A stretch of 26,649 bases of DNA from Sphaeroforma arctica JP610 (GCF_001186125.1 NW_014040232.1:14949-41597); one strand, 5' to 3'. Shown: positions 13,601-19,489, numbered from the stretch's first letter. Notes: a model not told the origin generated them from the letters alone. Program-made: numbers and translations.

Positions 13601-14244
13601 CTGTGTACGTTTGTGCGGTGCCCACTCTGCGCTTCCGTGGGTTTGGGTCAAAGAACATATACATCACCCCAAATTTGCGTACCTACTCAATCCTCTCACA
13701 CCCACGCTTCCCTACCTACACTCTACCTACAGCGCATCACCACCTATCGACACCCTTTACGAGCTCAACGGGGTCCTGACGGATATGTTAGACAACGGCC
13801 ACACCCCCACAGTGATTGCGTACCAGCACTGCATTGCCGCGTGCCGCTCGAGCGCAGACGTCTTCCACTACATGCACATGCTGCAGGATGAAGGGTTCAG
13901 ATACAACGTCACCATGTTCCACGTGGCTCTGGATGTGTTTGCGCGGAATTCGGACTTGGCGGCGGCAGATCGCCTGTATTTGCTGGCAAAGGTAGGGCTG
14001 TGGTAATCGGTGGGGCTATAAGTCATGTGCACATACACAGGGGTATAGGTTTAATTGTGAATGCACGCATGCTGACGTATTTTCTAACCGAGGTAGGGCT
14101 CTGTGAATACGGCGGTGCTATATAGGCTGTGCTCATACACAGGAGTGTAAGTTAGGGTGCGGTCGCACGTATATTATATATATATGTGTGTGTGTGTGTG
14201 TATGTATATGTATGTGTATGTATGTATGTATGTATGTATGTATG

Positions 14245-14292
<48 letters not shown>

Positions 14293-15206
14293 NNNNNNNN
14301 NNNNNNNNNNNNACGGTGGGATTTTTTACATCGCCTTCTTTAAGAGATCGTGTATTCTATTTCACGATGTCTTGGTTCTGGCGTATTTGGGCATATGTGT
14401 GTACGCAACCGATACCTCCCTCGTCACTGTCACTAGAATATCCGAACAGACCATGGCGTGCGGAACTACAACACGGTCACATTCGCTCATACGTGTTTAT
14501 TTCATCGTGTGCACGTATCTATAAATAGAATGTGGGCCCAAGATTCACCGAGGCCCACAAGAAGAAGCGCGACGAGATCGCCAGACACGTGTTCTCAGCC
14601 GCCGCTGTGCGTAGGTTGAAGTTGCGAGGGAAAGCGACCACACAGAATAGCCTTGATAGTACAACGTCCACGACTGCACAGGCGGCCGAGGATGTAAATA
14701 GAATTAGAGAACCCGCGGTCAAACAGGCGAAGGGTGCCCATACGAGCTCAGTGAAAAAGGATACGCCGGTAGATAATAACAGACCCCAGGCACATGCAGA
14801 TGACCGGAGAACGAAGGCGGCACAGGCGCGCACAGCACAGGCAAGGCTATCATCGCAGGACGAGACGGCCGAACCCAGAACTACTGACGATCACTGCAGT
14901 ATACCACAGGCCAAAGGCCCTATTAGCCAACCGAGTGGGCAGGAGCATACGCCCGTTGACGATAGAATAGGACCGGCATTAGTGTCGAAGACGATGCAGG
15001 TGTCAGGCGAGGCACAGGCGCACACAGATAAGCGTAGTTCGGAAGACAATGATGACGATATATTGTTCCCGATACTCAAGGCATTGGAAGGGGATGCGCC
15101 AGATGTTGAGACTGCGGTGGCGCGGCTGAGAGAGCTGCGGGAGAGTTATATGAGTCACAAACGAAAGCTGCTGGAAGAAAAGGCGAGGCGGAAGAAACAT
15201 AAATAA
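559..15206 (+). CDS. Large multi-exon pentatricopeptide-repeat (PPR) protein, 17 exons, 5' end uncertain
   Basis: Joined exons: 559-1537, 2400-2523, 3821-4064, 5167-5378, 6235-6540, 7330-7627, 7969-8404, 8832-8908, 9252-9429, 9699-9835, 10691-10801, 11149-11288, 11837-11990, 12241-12374, 12947-13126, 13733-13991, 14529-15206. All introns are GT-AG and all phases agree (1,2,0,2,2,0,1,0,1,0,0,2,0,2,2,0). From the first ATG (808) this gives 1465 residues. The order is a low-complexity P/Q/H leader, about 17 PPR-like helical pairs (for example TAHIYNTAISVCNANRRWTE and SRTFALAITAEKNAGDWREA), disordered linkers in exons 5, 7 and 10-11, and a Lys/Arg/Glu-rich C terminus. Family knowledge: PPR proteins bind single-stranded RNA and act mainly in organelle RNA processing, stability or translation. 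The specific target is unknown and I do not assign an orthologue. The helices read straight through splice joins, which makes the model strong; the N terminus is the weak point. Confidence 0.92.
2353..2381. repeat. Short GTTTGC hexamer array in intron 1
   Basis: TGTTTGCGTTTGCGTTTGCG repeats shortly before the exon 2 acceptor and supplies its T-rich tract. The rest of intron 1 (1538-2399) shows only scattered TG runs. Confidence 0.6.
2400..2523 (+). CDS. PPR gene exon 2
   Basis: Acceptor CTGCAG ends at 2399 and donor GTATTG starts at 2524. It enters in phase 1 and leaves in phase 2. It completes a PPR hairpin begun in exon 1 (IVRELNDFPLAMELLRMAKT) and starts the next (TAHIYNTAISVCNAN). Confidence 0.92.
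3190..3505. repeat. 39-base minisatellite, 8 copies, in intron 2
   Basis: Copies are spaced at exactly 39 bases (the shared GGACAT recurs at 3204, 3243, 3282, 3321, 3360, 3399, 3438, 3477). The unit length is a multiple of three, so long open frames appear on both strands (13-residue peptide repeats). These are by-products of the repeat, not genes. The rest of intron 2 (2524-3820) has a TA run at 3045-3080 and no other feature seen. Confidence 0.92.
3821..4064 (+). CDS. PPR gene exon 3
   Basis: Acceptor GTGCACAG ends at 3820; donor GTAGGT starts at 4065 in phase 0. It continues RRWTEALDVYEAMLSAYE, then DDATYAHVLKTCRYAREGKV and KTYQYNMALMAALDAGQPTL, covering most of two PPR units and the start of a third. 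Confidence 0.93.
4081..4785. repeat. Diverged TA/TG microsatellite-minisatellite block in intron 3
   Basis: About 700 bases built from interleaved (TA)n, TATGTATC and GTGTCTGTGTATG elements, with a loose unit carrying TGTGTC followed by TATCTATATA. Plus-strand frames here translate to Tyr/Ile/Val/Cys repeats and are not coding. Confidence 0.9.
5014..5128. repeat. 27-base tandem repeat, about 4 copies, in intron 3
   Basis: Units begin ACATGGCTTATG and end TCATATAC. The first copies are nearly identical and the last is degraded. It lies just before the exon 4 acceptor but does not include it. Confidence 0.85.
5167..5378 (+). CDS. PPR gene exon 4
   Basis: Acceptor CTGCACAG ends at 5166 and a perfect GTGAGT donor starts at 5379. 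The frame completes the hairpin from exon 3 (TINLYKRILVDEAANVASG) and adds HITFQTAALAYVRLKDSIGV. A Gly/Val-rich loop lies between the two helices. It leaves in phase 2. Confidence 0.93.
5762..5923. repeat. 81-base tandem duplication in intron 4
   Basis: AGTCATATG...CTGCTTCGT...ACATCGCG...TCTATAG...ACATATGTGTAC occurs twice, offset by 81 bases (5762 and 5843), with scattered differences. Confidence 0.85.
6085..6228. repeat. CT-rich (TC)n polypyrimidine tract before exon 5
   Basis: About 140 bases dominated by CTCTCT runs with CACACA islands, ending six bases before the exon 5 acceptor. It would serve as an unusually long polypyrimidine tract. Confidence 0.85.
6235..6540 (+). CDS. PPR gene exon 5, with disordered linker
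   Basis: Acceptor ACTAG ends at 6234 after an exceptionally long CT-rich tract; donor GTGCGT starts at 6541 in phase 2. It codes for one PPR hairpin (RMSSVFLKACVEQDRPGTAV) followed by a Ser/Pro/Gln-rich linker of about 60 residues with no helical repeat signature. Confidence 0.9.
6575..6806. repeat. Two short repeat families in intron 5
   Basis: Three 19-base units ending GTATTGTTTCT lie at about 6575-6632. Three copies of a roughly 40-base unit starting ATGCATCTAGAGTGGTG and containing CATTTGAGTGTCA lie at 6669, 6708 and 6773; the last two are separated by a partial copy of the sequence before the first. Confidence 0.8.
7079..7339. repeat. 43-44-base tandem repeat containing the 3' splice site, 6 copies
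   Basis: Each copy carries CTTACCCCTGTCC, TTACACAACAG and GTTCTTCGAC or GTTCTTGAC. Acceptor-equivalent exon starts are at 7114, 7158, 7201, 7244, 7287 and 7330; five have AG, while the copy at 7201 has AT. Only 7330 joins exon 5 to exon 6 without a stop. The duplicated unit includes the first bases of exon 6. Confidence 0.95.
7330..7627 (+). CDS. PPR gene exon 6
   Basis: Acceptor ACAACAG ends at 7329, the last of six tandem copies of this splice region; donor GTATGC starts at 7628 in phase 0. Only this last copy keeps a stop-free frame from exon 5. It codes for SPQHAHYAYQWYRTMAHYGV and PTDMYTKVLQGCTQAQHTRY, typical PPR helices. Its 3' part has a diverged copy in the following intron. Confidence 0.93.
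7684..7757. repeat. TA microsatellites in intron 6
   Basis: Two (TA)n runs with TATC interruptions lie between the exon 6 donor and the exon-like copy downstream. Confidence 0.8.
7786..7882 (+). pseudogene. Diverged partial copy of exon 6 inside intron 6
   Basis: The stretch aligns with exon 6 positions 7491-7587 at a constant offset of 295 bases with no gaps; the core 7796-7872 differs at about 14 of 77 positions. Shared runs include ACACACGCTAT and GCGGGTGTGTCGCCCGG. It stays open in the exon's frame (YTRYTLYAYDDMYAAGVSPG, versus HTRYALDVWDDMDAAGVSPG in exon 6) and on to TGA at about 7956. AG at 7798-7799 would join exon 6 in phase, and GTACGG at 7860 could act as a donor. It is either a decaying exon duplicate or a rarely used cassette exon; decay is more likely. 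Confidence 0.75.
7969..8404 (+). CDS. PPR gene exon 7
   Basis: Acceptor GAAGCAG ends at 7968; donor GTGTGC starts at 8405, leaving phase 1. It begins STGGDLAKGRKPKTGPRL, a basic linker inside a split PPR unit, then EEAVLLLDDLSTAAS, a disordered stretch containing a short Thr-Asp repeat (TDTDTDTT), and the hairpin LSFNLAIATCLTAGQSHAAE. Confidence 0.9.
8603..8690. repeat. TA, GT and GTAT microsatellites in intron 7
   Basis: Adjacent (TA)n, (GT)n and (ATGT)n runs. No coding potential is inferred. Confidence 0.85.
8698..8838. repeat. 66-base tandem duplication containing the exon 8 acceptor
   Basis: TGGGTTTGTTCA...GTGCAT(T/C)AACTAAC...TTTCAC(A/T)CCATGC...TGTACTTTGC(A/G)TGGC is present twice. 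Copy 1 ends GGCAG at 8765 and copy 2 ends GGCTCAG at 8831, the acceptor used in the gene model. The first copy has an extra CCTTTTCTCC stretch. Confidence 0.85.
8832..8908 (+). CDS. PPR gene exon 8 (short)
   Basis: Acceptor GGCTCAG ends at 8831; donor GTGAGT starts at 8909 in phase 0. It codes for GLQIQPDSRTFALAITAEKN, a canonical PPR turn (QPD) and first helix. An upstream duplicated acceptor at 8764-8765 would extend this exon by 66 bases without a stop. Confidence 0.92.
9252..9429 (+). CDS. PPR gene exon 9
   Basis: Acceptor CAAAG ends at 9251 and donor GTGCGT starts at 9430, leaving phase 1. It continues the hairpin from exon 8 (AVNFYHRLVTKTGLADEY) and adds ASAMQACVRAGQFNVALRLY and the start of the next unit (DITYAT). 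Confidence 0.92.
9699..9835 (+). CDS. PPR gene exon 10
   Basis: Acceptor TATACAG ends at 9698; donor GTTAGT starts at 9836 in phase 0. It completes the unit opened in exon 9 (MKAAVGAADVAQLVRVVSSR) and then becomes a Ser/Thr/Pro-rich linker. Confidence 0.88.
10102..10200. repeat. 33-base tandem repeat, 3 copies, in intron 10
   Basis: TACTCTTACACACCGCGTG...CACCTGAGG starts at 10102, 10135 and 10168; the third copy is diverged. Confidence 0.88.
10560..10670. repeat. TA-GT-GTAT-TA compound microsatellite before exon 11
   Basis: Symmetrical succession of (TA)n, (GT)n, (ATGT)n and (TA)n runs ending 20 bases before the exon 11 acceptor. Confidence 0.88.
10691..10801 (+). CDS. PPR gene exon 11 (linker)
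   Basis: Acceptor CCACTCAG ends at 10690; donor GTACGT starts at 10802, phase 0 at both ends. It codes for a hydrophilic linker (VFTSQPVKGTKGRSGPNAG and on) without PPR helices. It is supported mainly by the matching phases, so it is less certain than its neighbours. Confidence 0.75.
11149..11288 (+). CDS. PPR gene exon 12
   Basis: Acceptor TCCCTCAG ends at 11148; donor GTGGGT starts at 11289, leaving phase 2. It returns to helical PPR character: SAEALEHFESRNKAG then VTEKDVARCLKQLHDNGFDR. Confidence 0.9.
11336..11612. repeat. About 53-base tandem repeat, 5 copies, in intron 12
   Basis: Units share GAACGTTTAGGCTG followed by TATATATGT, TACCA and ATAGTATGT, starting near 11340, 11392, 11445, 11511 and 11562. 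They are diverged by substitutions and small indels. Confidence 0.85.
11837..11990 (+). CDS. PPR gene exon 13
   Basis: Acceptor TGCCACAG ends at 11836; donor GTGAGT starts at 11991 in phase 0. It codes for SWVFRRVWDIHVALQSTSHT and the PPR-type turn SIVPDAHTYIGLFK. Confidence 0.92.
12054..12082. repeat. TA microsatellite in intron 13
   Basis: A (TA)n run with single interruptions, followed by a T-rich stretch. Confidence 0.8.
12241..12374 (+). CDS. PPR gene exon 14
   Basis: Acceptor CTACACAG ends at 12240; donor GTATGT starts at 12375, leaving phase 2. The join with exon 13 reads TYIGLFKLAINDKDTRNLDD, one PPR hairpin; FITDKLAWTLLKSYQHHSRF opens the next. Confidence 0.92.
12787..12946. repeat. 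81-base tandem duplication containing the exon 15 acceptor
   Basis: Both copies carry GAGCC(T/C)(T/C)ATCTACCCC, CGCCTATATACTTAT and a (C/T)ATTGCA end, offset by 81 bases (TGCA at 12861 and at 12942). The second copy reads TTGCAG and provides the acceptor; the first reads TTGCATGAG. Confidence 0.85.
12947..13126 (+). CDS. PPR gene exon 15
   Basis: Acceptor CATTGCAG ends at 12946; donor GTATGT starts at 13127 and is the first unit of a 21-copy array. It codes for SIYQSLKRVGAKLSPRTYND and a further helical stretch ending at TATFSTL. Retaining the intron would end translation at TAG 13164-13166. Confidence 0.92.
13127..13567. repeat. 21-base tandem array, 21 copies, each starting with a GTATGT-type donor
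   Basis: The first unit begins exactly at the exon 15 donor. Each unit has GTATGTATGCG near the start and CTTAG near the end, so each carries both a donor-like and an acceptor-like end. The copies are nearly identical. The 21-base period keeps frames open on both strands, which explains the long heptad-repeat ORFs (for example RLRHAYI on the minus strand). Confidence 0.96.
13733..13991 (+). CDS. PPR gene exon 16
   Basis: Acceptor CCTACAG ends at 13732; donor GTAGGG starts at 13992 in phase 0. It codes for PPIDTLYELNGVLTDMLDNG, VIAYQHCIAACRSSADVFHY and TMFHVALDVFARNSDLAAAD, the last PPR-like units. The donor lies in a sequence repeated about 101 bases further on. Confidence 0.92.
13990..14155. 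repeat. About 101-base duplication containing the exon 16 donor
   Basis: AGGTAGGGCT, then GGTGGGGCTATA or GGCGGTGCTATA, then CATACACAGG and GTTTAA or GTTAGG, occur at 13990 and again at 14091. The second GT (14093) would be out of frame. Confidence 0.8.
14173..14292. repeat. TA/GT/GTAT microsatellite bordering the gap
   Basis: (TA)n, (GT)n, (ATGT)n and again (TA)n run directly into the Ns. The repeat is the likely cause of the assembly break. Confidence 0.9.
14293..14312. other. Assembly gap (20 Ns) in intron 16
   Basis: A run of exactly 20 Ns; its true length is unknown. Confidence 0.99.
14529..15206 (+). CDS. PPR gene exon 17, charged C-terminal tail and stop
   Basis: Acceptor AAATAG ends at 14528 and TAA is at 15204-15206. 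The tail of about 225 residues is hydrophilic: a basic start (RFTEAHKKKRDEIARHVFSA), a long Ala/Gln/Thr/Asp-rich disordered middle, an acidic run (EDNDDDILFP) and a probable coiled coil ending in a lysine-rich terminus (KRKLLEEKARRKKHK). No known catalytic domain is visible. The preceding intron contains the assembly gap, so a small exon could be missing there. Confidence 0.85.
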   Translation, partial: NVGPRFTEAHKKKRDEIARHVFSAAAVRRLKLRGKATTQNSLDSTTSTTAQAAEDVNRIREPAVKQAKGAHTSSVKKDTPVDNNRPQAHADDRRTKAAQARTAQARLSSQDETAEPRTTDDHCSIPQAKGPISQPSGQEHTPVDDRIGPALVSKTMQVSGEAQAHTDKRSSEDNDDDILFPILKALEGDAPDVETAVARLRELRESYMSHKRKLLEEKARRKKHK

Positions 15207-15207
15207 A
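15202..15207 (+). terminator. Possible poly(A) signal of the PPR gene
   Basis: AATAAA overlaps the stop codon; a second AATAAA is at 15841-15846. Either could direct 3' end formation. The position over the stop codon would give a very short 3' UTR. Confidence 0.35.
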
Positions 15208-16193
15208 ACTTAGTTAGACCACTTAATGACTGTGAAAAATTAATCGAAAAAGAGGGTTTGCATGTAGTTCAGGCGCAGATAAATACAGGAAAATATTGTG
15301 ATACTCGGAAAGGACTTTCCGCGTACACGCATATGTAACAGAGAGCACGAGCGCGTCCGCCTTTAGTGATCAAGAGGTGAGCAGGCATGTTGTGATCATC
15401 TGTATATCGCGAAGCTTCAATAGGGTACTCTCAGGTAGTTATACTCTCATGCTCGGGTTTATCTGTCAAACCAATATTTGTCTATTTTAGAAGGCGATGC
15501 AATATATAACCAGTGTTTTCAGGACGATGTATGTACTTTGTACACATGCAGGCTTCAAATTGAAAATGACTAATCCTAGTGAAGCCTATAGGTGATTTAA
15601 TATCCCTGTTTGTCGGGAAATGAGCAGAAAGGGTTCGAACTAAGGTCGGGTTTGCAAGAATGTACCCTTCCCTTAGGTGCACTCAGTGAAATCTATTCAG
15701 AGCTTATACACGTGGACAGAGAAATTCGCAAATGATCTCTACGTTTCCTGATAAAGTACATCGCGTCAAATGCGCATAGCTTGAGTACAGGTGAAGAGTA
15801 TTGAGTATAAAGTTGAGTGTCGGAGTTTATTTGCGAATTAAATAAATGTGTATGTGTGTGAAGTCTTAAGCACATGGATTTAGAAACTTGTTCTTGCAGT
15901 GGGAAGCCGGATCACTACATCATTTGGGAGCCATTATCGATGGCTGCGGGTTTGTTGCGTTTCTACTCGTTTTGGATTGGGGGCCGTAATACTGACGTAG
16001 ATCGATAAACTATACACATGATGCACAAAATGAATCGAATGATGTCGAAAGGTAGCCTATGATAGATCAAATGTTTGGGTCCACGCTTCCCAGTTGGATG
16101 TCTGAGACAACTCGGCTTTCTGGCACACTATTTCGCCGATAAAACTACTTCGCCCTGGACAAACCCGGACTGTGCACACTTAAGCGGAGATAT
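15207..16193. other. Convergent intergenic region
   Basis: About 1 kb between the PPR stop and the stop of the minus-strand gene. Frames are short and broken. TTTATT near 15828, read on the minus strand as AATAAA, is a possible poly(A) signal for the downstream gene, but it is far from its stop. I see no RNA gene. Confidence 0.6.
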
Positions 16194-17348
16194 CTAAGCG
16201 ACTAGCGCCGGAATGACATAATTTTGTACGCATAGCACAGCCACAACGAGCATAAACATGCCGAGGTACTTGAGGGTCTCATACTGCGCCCCGGGTTTCA
16301 CGGCTCTGATTTCCTGCATAACCTGCATCTTCTCCGCAAAGCCCATATTTCTGTAGTAGCTGTAGGCATCAAACCCGCGGGTATAGTGCGTCTTACTGTA
16401 TGTGGAGTACTTATATTCGGAAGGATCAAAACTCACCCTCCGCGAGACCTTGCTGCTTTTGTACTTTTCTGACTGAGTTTCGGCCAATGACATCGGTGCA
16501 AAAGCTGACCGTGTTCGCCTATGTTTGCTCTTTCTCTTATTTAGCACCCTCGGAACTGGTCTAGTTGGGGTTTGGGTATCCCGCTGCATCGTATTATCAT
16601 CTGCATTATATGCAACCTCCTCCCTCCTTGTTCGCGGAATCTCTGCCTGTTGAGGTTTCAATACCTCATCTGTGGTACAAACGGCATCCCCACTCCGCGA
16701 TGCTGAACTCCCATCTGCATATTTGTGGTCTACGGGTAAGCCTAATAAATGTCTGCTATTGCTACCCGAGTCACTCAGGATCCCTTTCTTGCGTTCAAGC
16801 AGGTCCCCTGTATGACTGTATTCGCTACTTTCCCTGCAACGCGTATAGCCTTGCGGGTGTTTCTCAACCATATGATCTGGTTCAACCTTGGAATCTGGGC
16901 TATAATGATACGTTGCCTTCGTAATGTCTTGTACTGATTCGTTTCTCCGTCCCAAATTATCACGGGTCTCGTTGCTAAAATTTGCTAAACTATCAACGCT
17001 CTCACTCATATCCACACTCTCGCTCAATACCTCGACTCTCAGGGAGGCAAATTGTGGTCTTACCACGCCATGCTTGGCGCTGGTCTGGCCGTCAGTCTGT
17101 GCCACTGTGGTGACCTCGCCCTTTTTTATACTAGTCTGTAATTTTGGCTTAAAAACGCTGCGTTTCTTAGGCCGTTTCTTTTCGGACGAGCATAGACACA
17201 AGGTTTTACTAGACATCTCCGTCAAGGGCGAGTATGATAATTGTCCGCAATCCTGACATGCGCTTTGAAATGCCATGCTCTGGACAGATACCCCGAACTT
17301 GTCTCGGTCGAACGCTCCTTGCAAAGGAGTCAATATGTCCGTGCTCAT
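16194..17348 (-). CDS. Predicted tail-anchored protein with a PP1-docking RVSF motif
   Basis: A single-exon frame of 384 codons with ATG in a CACAATGAG context (A at -3). The protein is mostly hydrophilic and Ser/Thr/Lys/Arg-rich, so probably disordered. Visible parts: CQDC at 31-34 and CLC at 51-53; a basic cluster at 57-69 (KKRPKKRSVFKPK); RKSKHRRTRSAF further on; RRVSFDPSEYKYSTYSKTHY around 303-322; and a hydrophobic C-terminal segment at about 361-382 (YLGMFMLVVAVLCVQNYVI). RVSF at 304-307 matches the RVxF motif by which regulators bind protein phosphatase 1; RRVS is also a basophilic-kinase site, and phosphorylation inside RVxF is known to weaken PP1 binding. With no signal peptide and one terminal membrane span it should be tail-anchored, facing the cytosol. 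Phosphatase binding and location are inferences. It converges on the PPR gene; no functional link is evident. Confidence 0.85.
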   Translation of the reverse strand: MSTDILTPLQGAFDRDKFGVSVQSMAFQSACQDCGQLSYSPLTEMSSKTLCLCSSEKKRPKKRSVFKPKLQTSIKKGEVTTVAQTDGQTSAKHGVVRPQFASLRVEVLSESVDMSESVDSLANFSNETRDNLGRRNESVQDITKATYHYSPDSKVEPDHMVEKHPQGYTRCRESSEYSHTGDLLERKKGILSDSGSNSRHLLGLPVDHKYADGSSASRSGDAVCTTDEVLKPQQAEIPRTRREEVAYNADDNTMQRDTQTPTRPVPRVLNKRKSKHRRTRSAFAPMSLAETQSEKYKSSKVSRRVSFDPSEYKYSTYSKTHYTRGFDAYSYYRNMGFAEKMQVMQEIRAVKPGAQYETLKYLGMFMLVVAVLCVQNYVIPALVA

Positions 17349-18690
17349 TGTGATCTGATGTTAGTAGTATAATATATACACCCTTGCCACTGAATACTTA
17401 AAGAGTCGCTTACTAGCTATTGAGCCATCAGCTGTGTATATGGACTATCTGCAGTGACACCGTTTAAAACTGAGTCGTATTTTAGAAGATTGAGAGAGTT
17501 GTTAGGGTGAAAGTATTCAATACCACCCTTGCGCAGCGTTCTCTACGAGTGTAGAGTCAGATACATGTGACATGTGTACTTGTATCATCTGGCGTGTAAC
17601 AGTGGCGTTAGTTATTGACAGTAGGTTTTTACATTTATATATTTGAATTTTACGAAAGTGAACGCTTTGTGGTCTGTGGGCGGCTGTGCGAAAAGCCTCC
17701 TATACCAAAAAATAAATATAAAAATACGCTTGCCAAACGTTTTGGTGATAAAACCGTGTGCCTGTCACATGAAGAACCCGGGTGCACATACTTTTTTACG
17801 CTCGCGCCGAATCACACAAAAGATGCCTGCAATGTTTTTATTATCTATATCTGTACCCTCTACTTTTACTACTACTACTTTCAGAGAGCGCGTATTTTTG
17901 CCCGTCACCTCGACGCCCGGGCCCTCGGCCCCGTACCTCGATTCGCCATATGGTTATGATTGGCCAGTAGCTGGATCAGCCCAACTTTCTTTTTCTTTTT
18001 TAAAGCCTATCCAAATGCCCTTCCTCTCGGAGTCTCGGTGGTTTGTGCTCTTGTTCTTTCAAGCCCTTTTGGTTGTGAGTCTGTGGGACTCTGGGTTTTG
18101 GGTCAACCCTTTTCTTCTAAATTGAACAAAGGCTACATACGGTATGCCTTTTTGTTGTGAATACTCAGTACTTAAATGGTCAATGTTTTTTTATTAAATT
18201 TGTTCTTTTCATATATTTTACAAAACAAATCACCTTCCGGATTCCGGTGGTGCCGCACCCCGCAATCCAGCGATCCTTTTTTTTTTTTTCAAATATAAAA
18301 TGATAATGGTTCGCGGGAAAACCTTTTTTTCGACATGTTGCCTGAAAAAGCTTGACCACATTGACAGCTTGACTATTTGTCGTTTGACAACTACATATAT
18401 ATATTTTAGAAAAAGATATATCTATTTACTTACGTTTCAATTTAGAAGTTTTATGTTAAAATGTATATATTTACCTCTTTTTTTTCTGAAAAACAAAAAA
18501 AAAGCCAAAGTACAAAATAAATATAATCTAATTGGATTTGAGACTGATGAGGGATGCGCTAAATATATAAAACTTTAATATATTTACACATATTTGGAAA
18601 TTATAAAATCTATGAAAATTGTTTTGTTGAAAATTTGACTGGGTCAGAAATTGGAAAATTGAAAAATACAATTTCGTGCCCCTTTACCTA
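17349..18690. other. Upstream region of the minus-strand gene and AT-rich intergenic DNA
   Basis: It probably contains the promoter of the minus-strand gene. A 160-codon frame at 17643-18125 has no recognisable domain and biased Ser/Phe/Leu content, so I do not call it. 17700-17970 is more GC-rich than its surroundings; 18170-18660 is very AT-rich with T and A runs. No RNA gene is seen. Confidence 0.5.
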
Positions 18691-18792
18691 AGCTCAATAC
18701 GTTTTGCTTATATGCGTTGAACTTTGAACGTAAACGCAAAAAGCTCAATACGTTTTGCTTATATGCGATAAACCTTGAGCGTAAACGCAAAT
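18691..18792. repeat. 51-base tandem duplication, 2 copies
   Basis: AGCTCAATACGTTTTGCTTA followed by TATGCG and GTAAACGCAAA occurs at 18691 and 18742 with a few substitutions. Confidence 0.92.
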
Positions 18793-18869
18793 AGGTTTTT
18801 TTTACAATGAAAAACAGAATGTTATATAAAAAAAACCTCTAAAAGTGCCCGGACAGGTATTCTGGGGTT

Positions 18870-18935
18870 TTGTAGAAAAAATCCTATAAGCCGAACCCTA
18901 AAACCCTATAAGCCGGGCCAAAAACCCTAAAATGA
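18870..18935. repeat. CCCTATAAGCCG direct repeats with CCCTAAA elements
   Basis: CCTATAAGCCG occurs twice, each followed by CCCTAAA-type sequence. It lies just upstream of a TATA box and a short ORF. Confidence 0.6.
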
Positions 18936-18948
18936 TACCCCGACCGAA

Positions 18949-18955
18949 TATATAA
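18949..18955 (+). promoter_or_regulatory. TATA box candidate
   Basis: TATATAA about 80 bases before ATG 19035, followed by a purine- and C-rich leader without upstream ATGs. The spacing fits a core promoter for the ORF below. Confidence 0.4.
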
Positions 18956-19034
18956 GGACTACAAGGATCAGTGGAGACATCACTTCTCAAATACAACCCC
19001 AGAAGCCCCAGAAAGAAGAAACAAACTACACACG

Positions 19035-19298
19035 ATGTCAGTACCAGCAGAAGAAACTACCACTAACACGACAACAACCGATACTAACAACTTATTGAAA
19101 CGTTCTGGTACATCTCAAGATTCAACTGAAAACCCAACAACTATGCGTTTGAACGACGGTACTACGGGCGAACAGTCCGAATTCACCGCTATCCTCGAAG
19201 TTATGGCTCTGAAACAAGAACAACAACTTCAGACTTTGATCGAACAAGGAAAACTGAGAGATCAAGAACAAGCTGGGCAATATAGACTACGAAAATAA
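19035..19298 (+). pseudogene. Short ORF of unknown family, probably a remnant
   Basis: Starts MSVPAEETTTNTTTTDTN, a Thr/Asn-rich N terminus, then a Gln/Glu/Leu-rich probable coiled coil (LEVMALKQEQQLQTLIEQGK). At 87 codons it is short for its strong start and promoter-like leader. The style resembles N-terminal gag-like ORFs of mobile elements as much as a host gene. No domain is recognised. Confidence 0.35.
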
Positions 19299-19489
19299 GA
19301 CCAAGCCGAACGGATTAGACTACGGAAACATGAGCAAGCAGAACGAAACGAAGCACACGCTTCACAATTAATGTCAATGAAGACTACTATGATGTTGACT
19401 AGGGAGGAACTGCAGACAAAGAAGATCAAGACTAGGAAAGATACCGAAATGGCTTTACCGGATCCGATAAAGGAAAACTGAAACAAGGT

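Noticed and set aside
12918-13667. Minus-strand ORF of 249 codons with RLRHAYI heptad repeats
   Set aside because: It is the reverse strand of the 21-base intronic array; the unit is a multiple of three, so frames stay open automatically. The surrounding sequence is a well supported plus-strand exon and intron.
15308-15322. AGGACTTTCC resembling an NF-kB site
   Set aside because: A single short match in 26 kb is expected by chance.
15625-15650. GGTTCGAACT resembling a tRNA B box
   Set aside because: Bases on either side cannot form the T stem and no matching A box lies at the right distance.
17643-18125. 160-codon ORF upstream of the minus-strand gene
   Set aside because: Biased composition, overlapping frames of similar length, no recognisable domain or splice structure.
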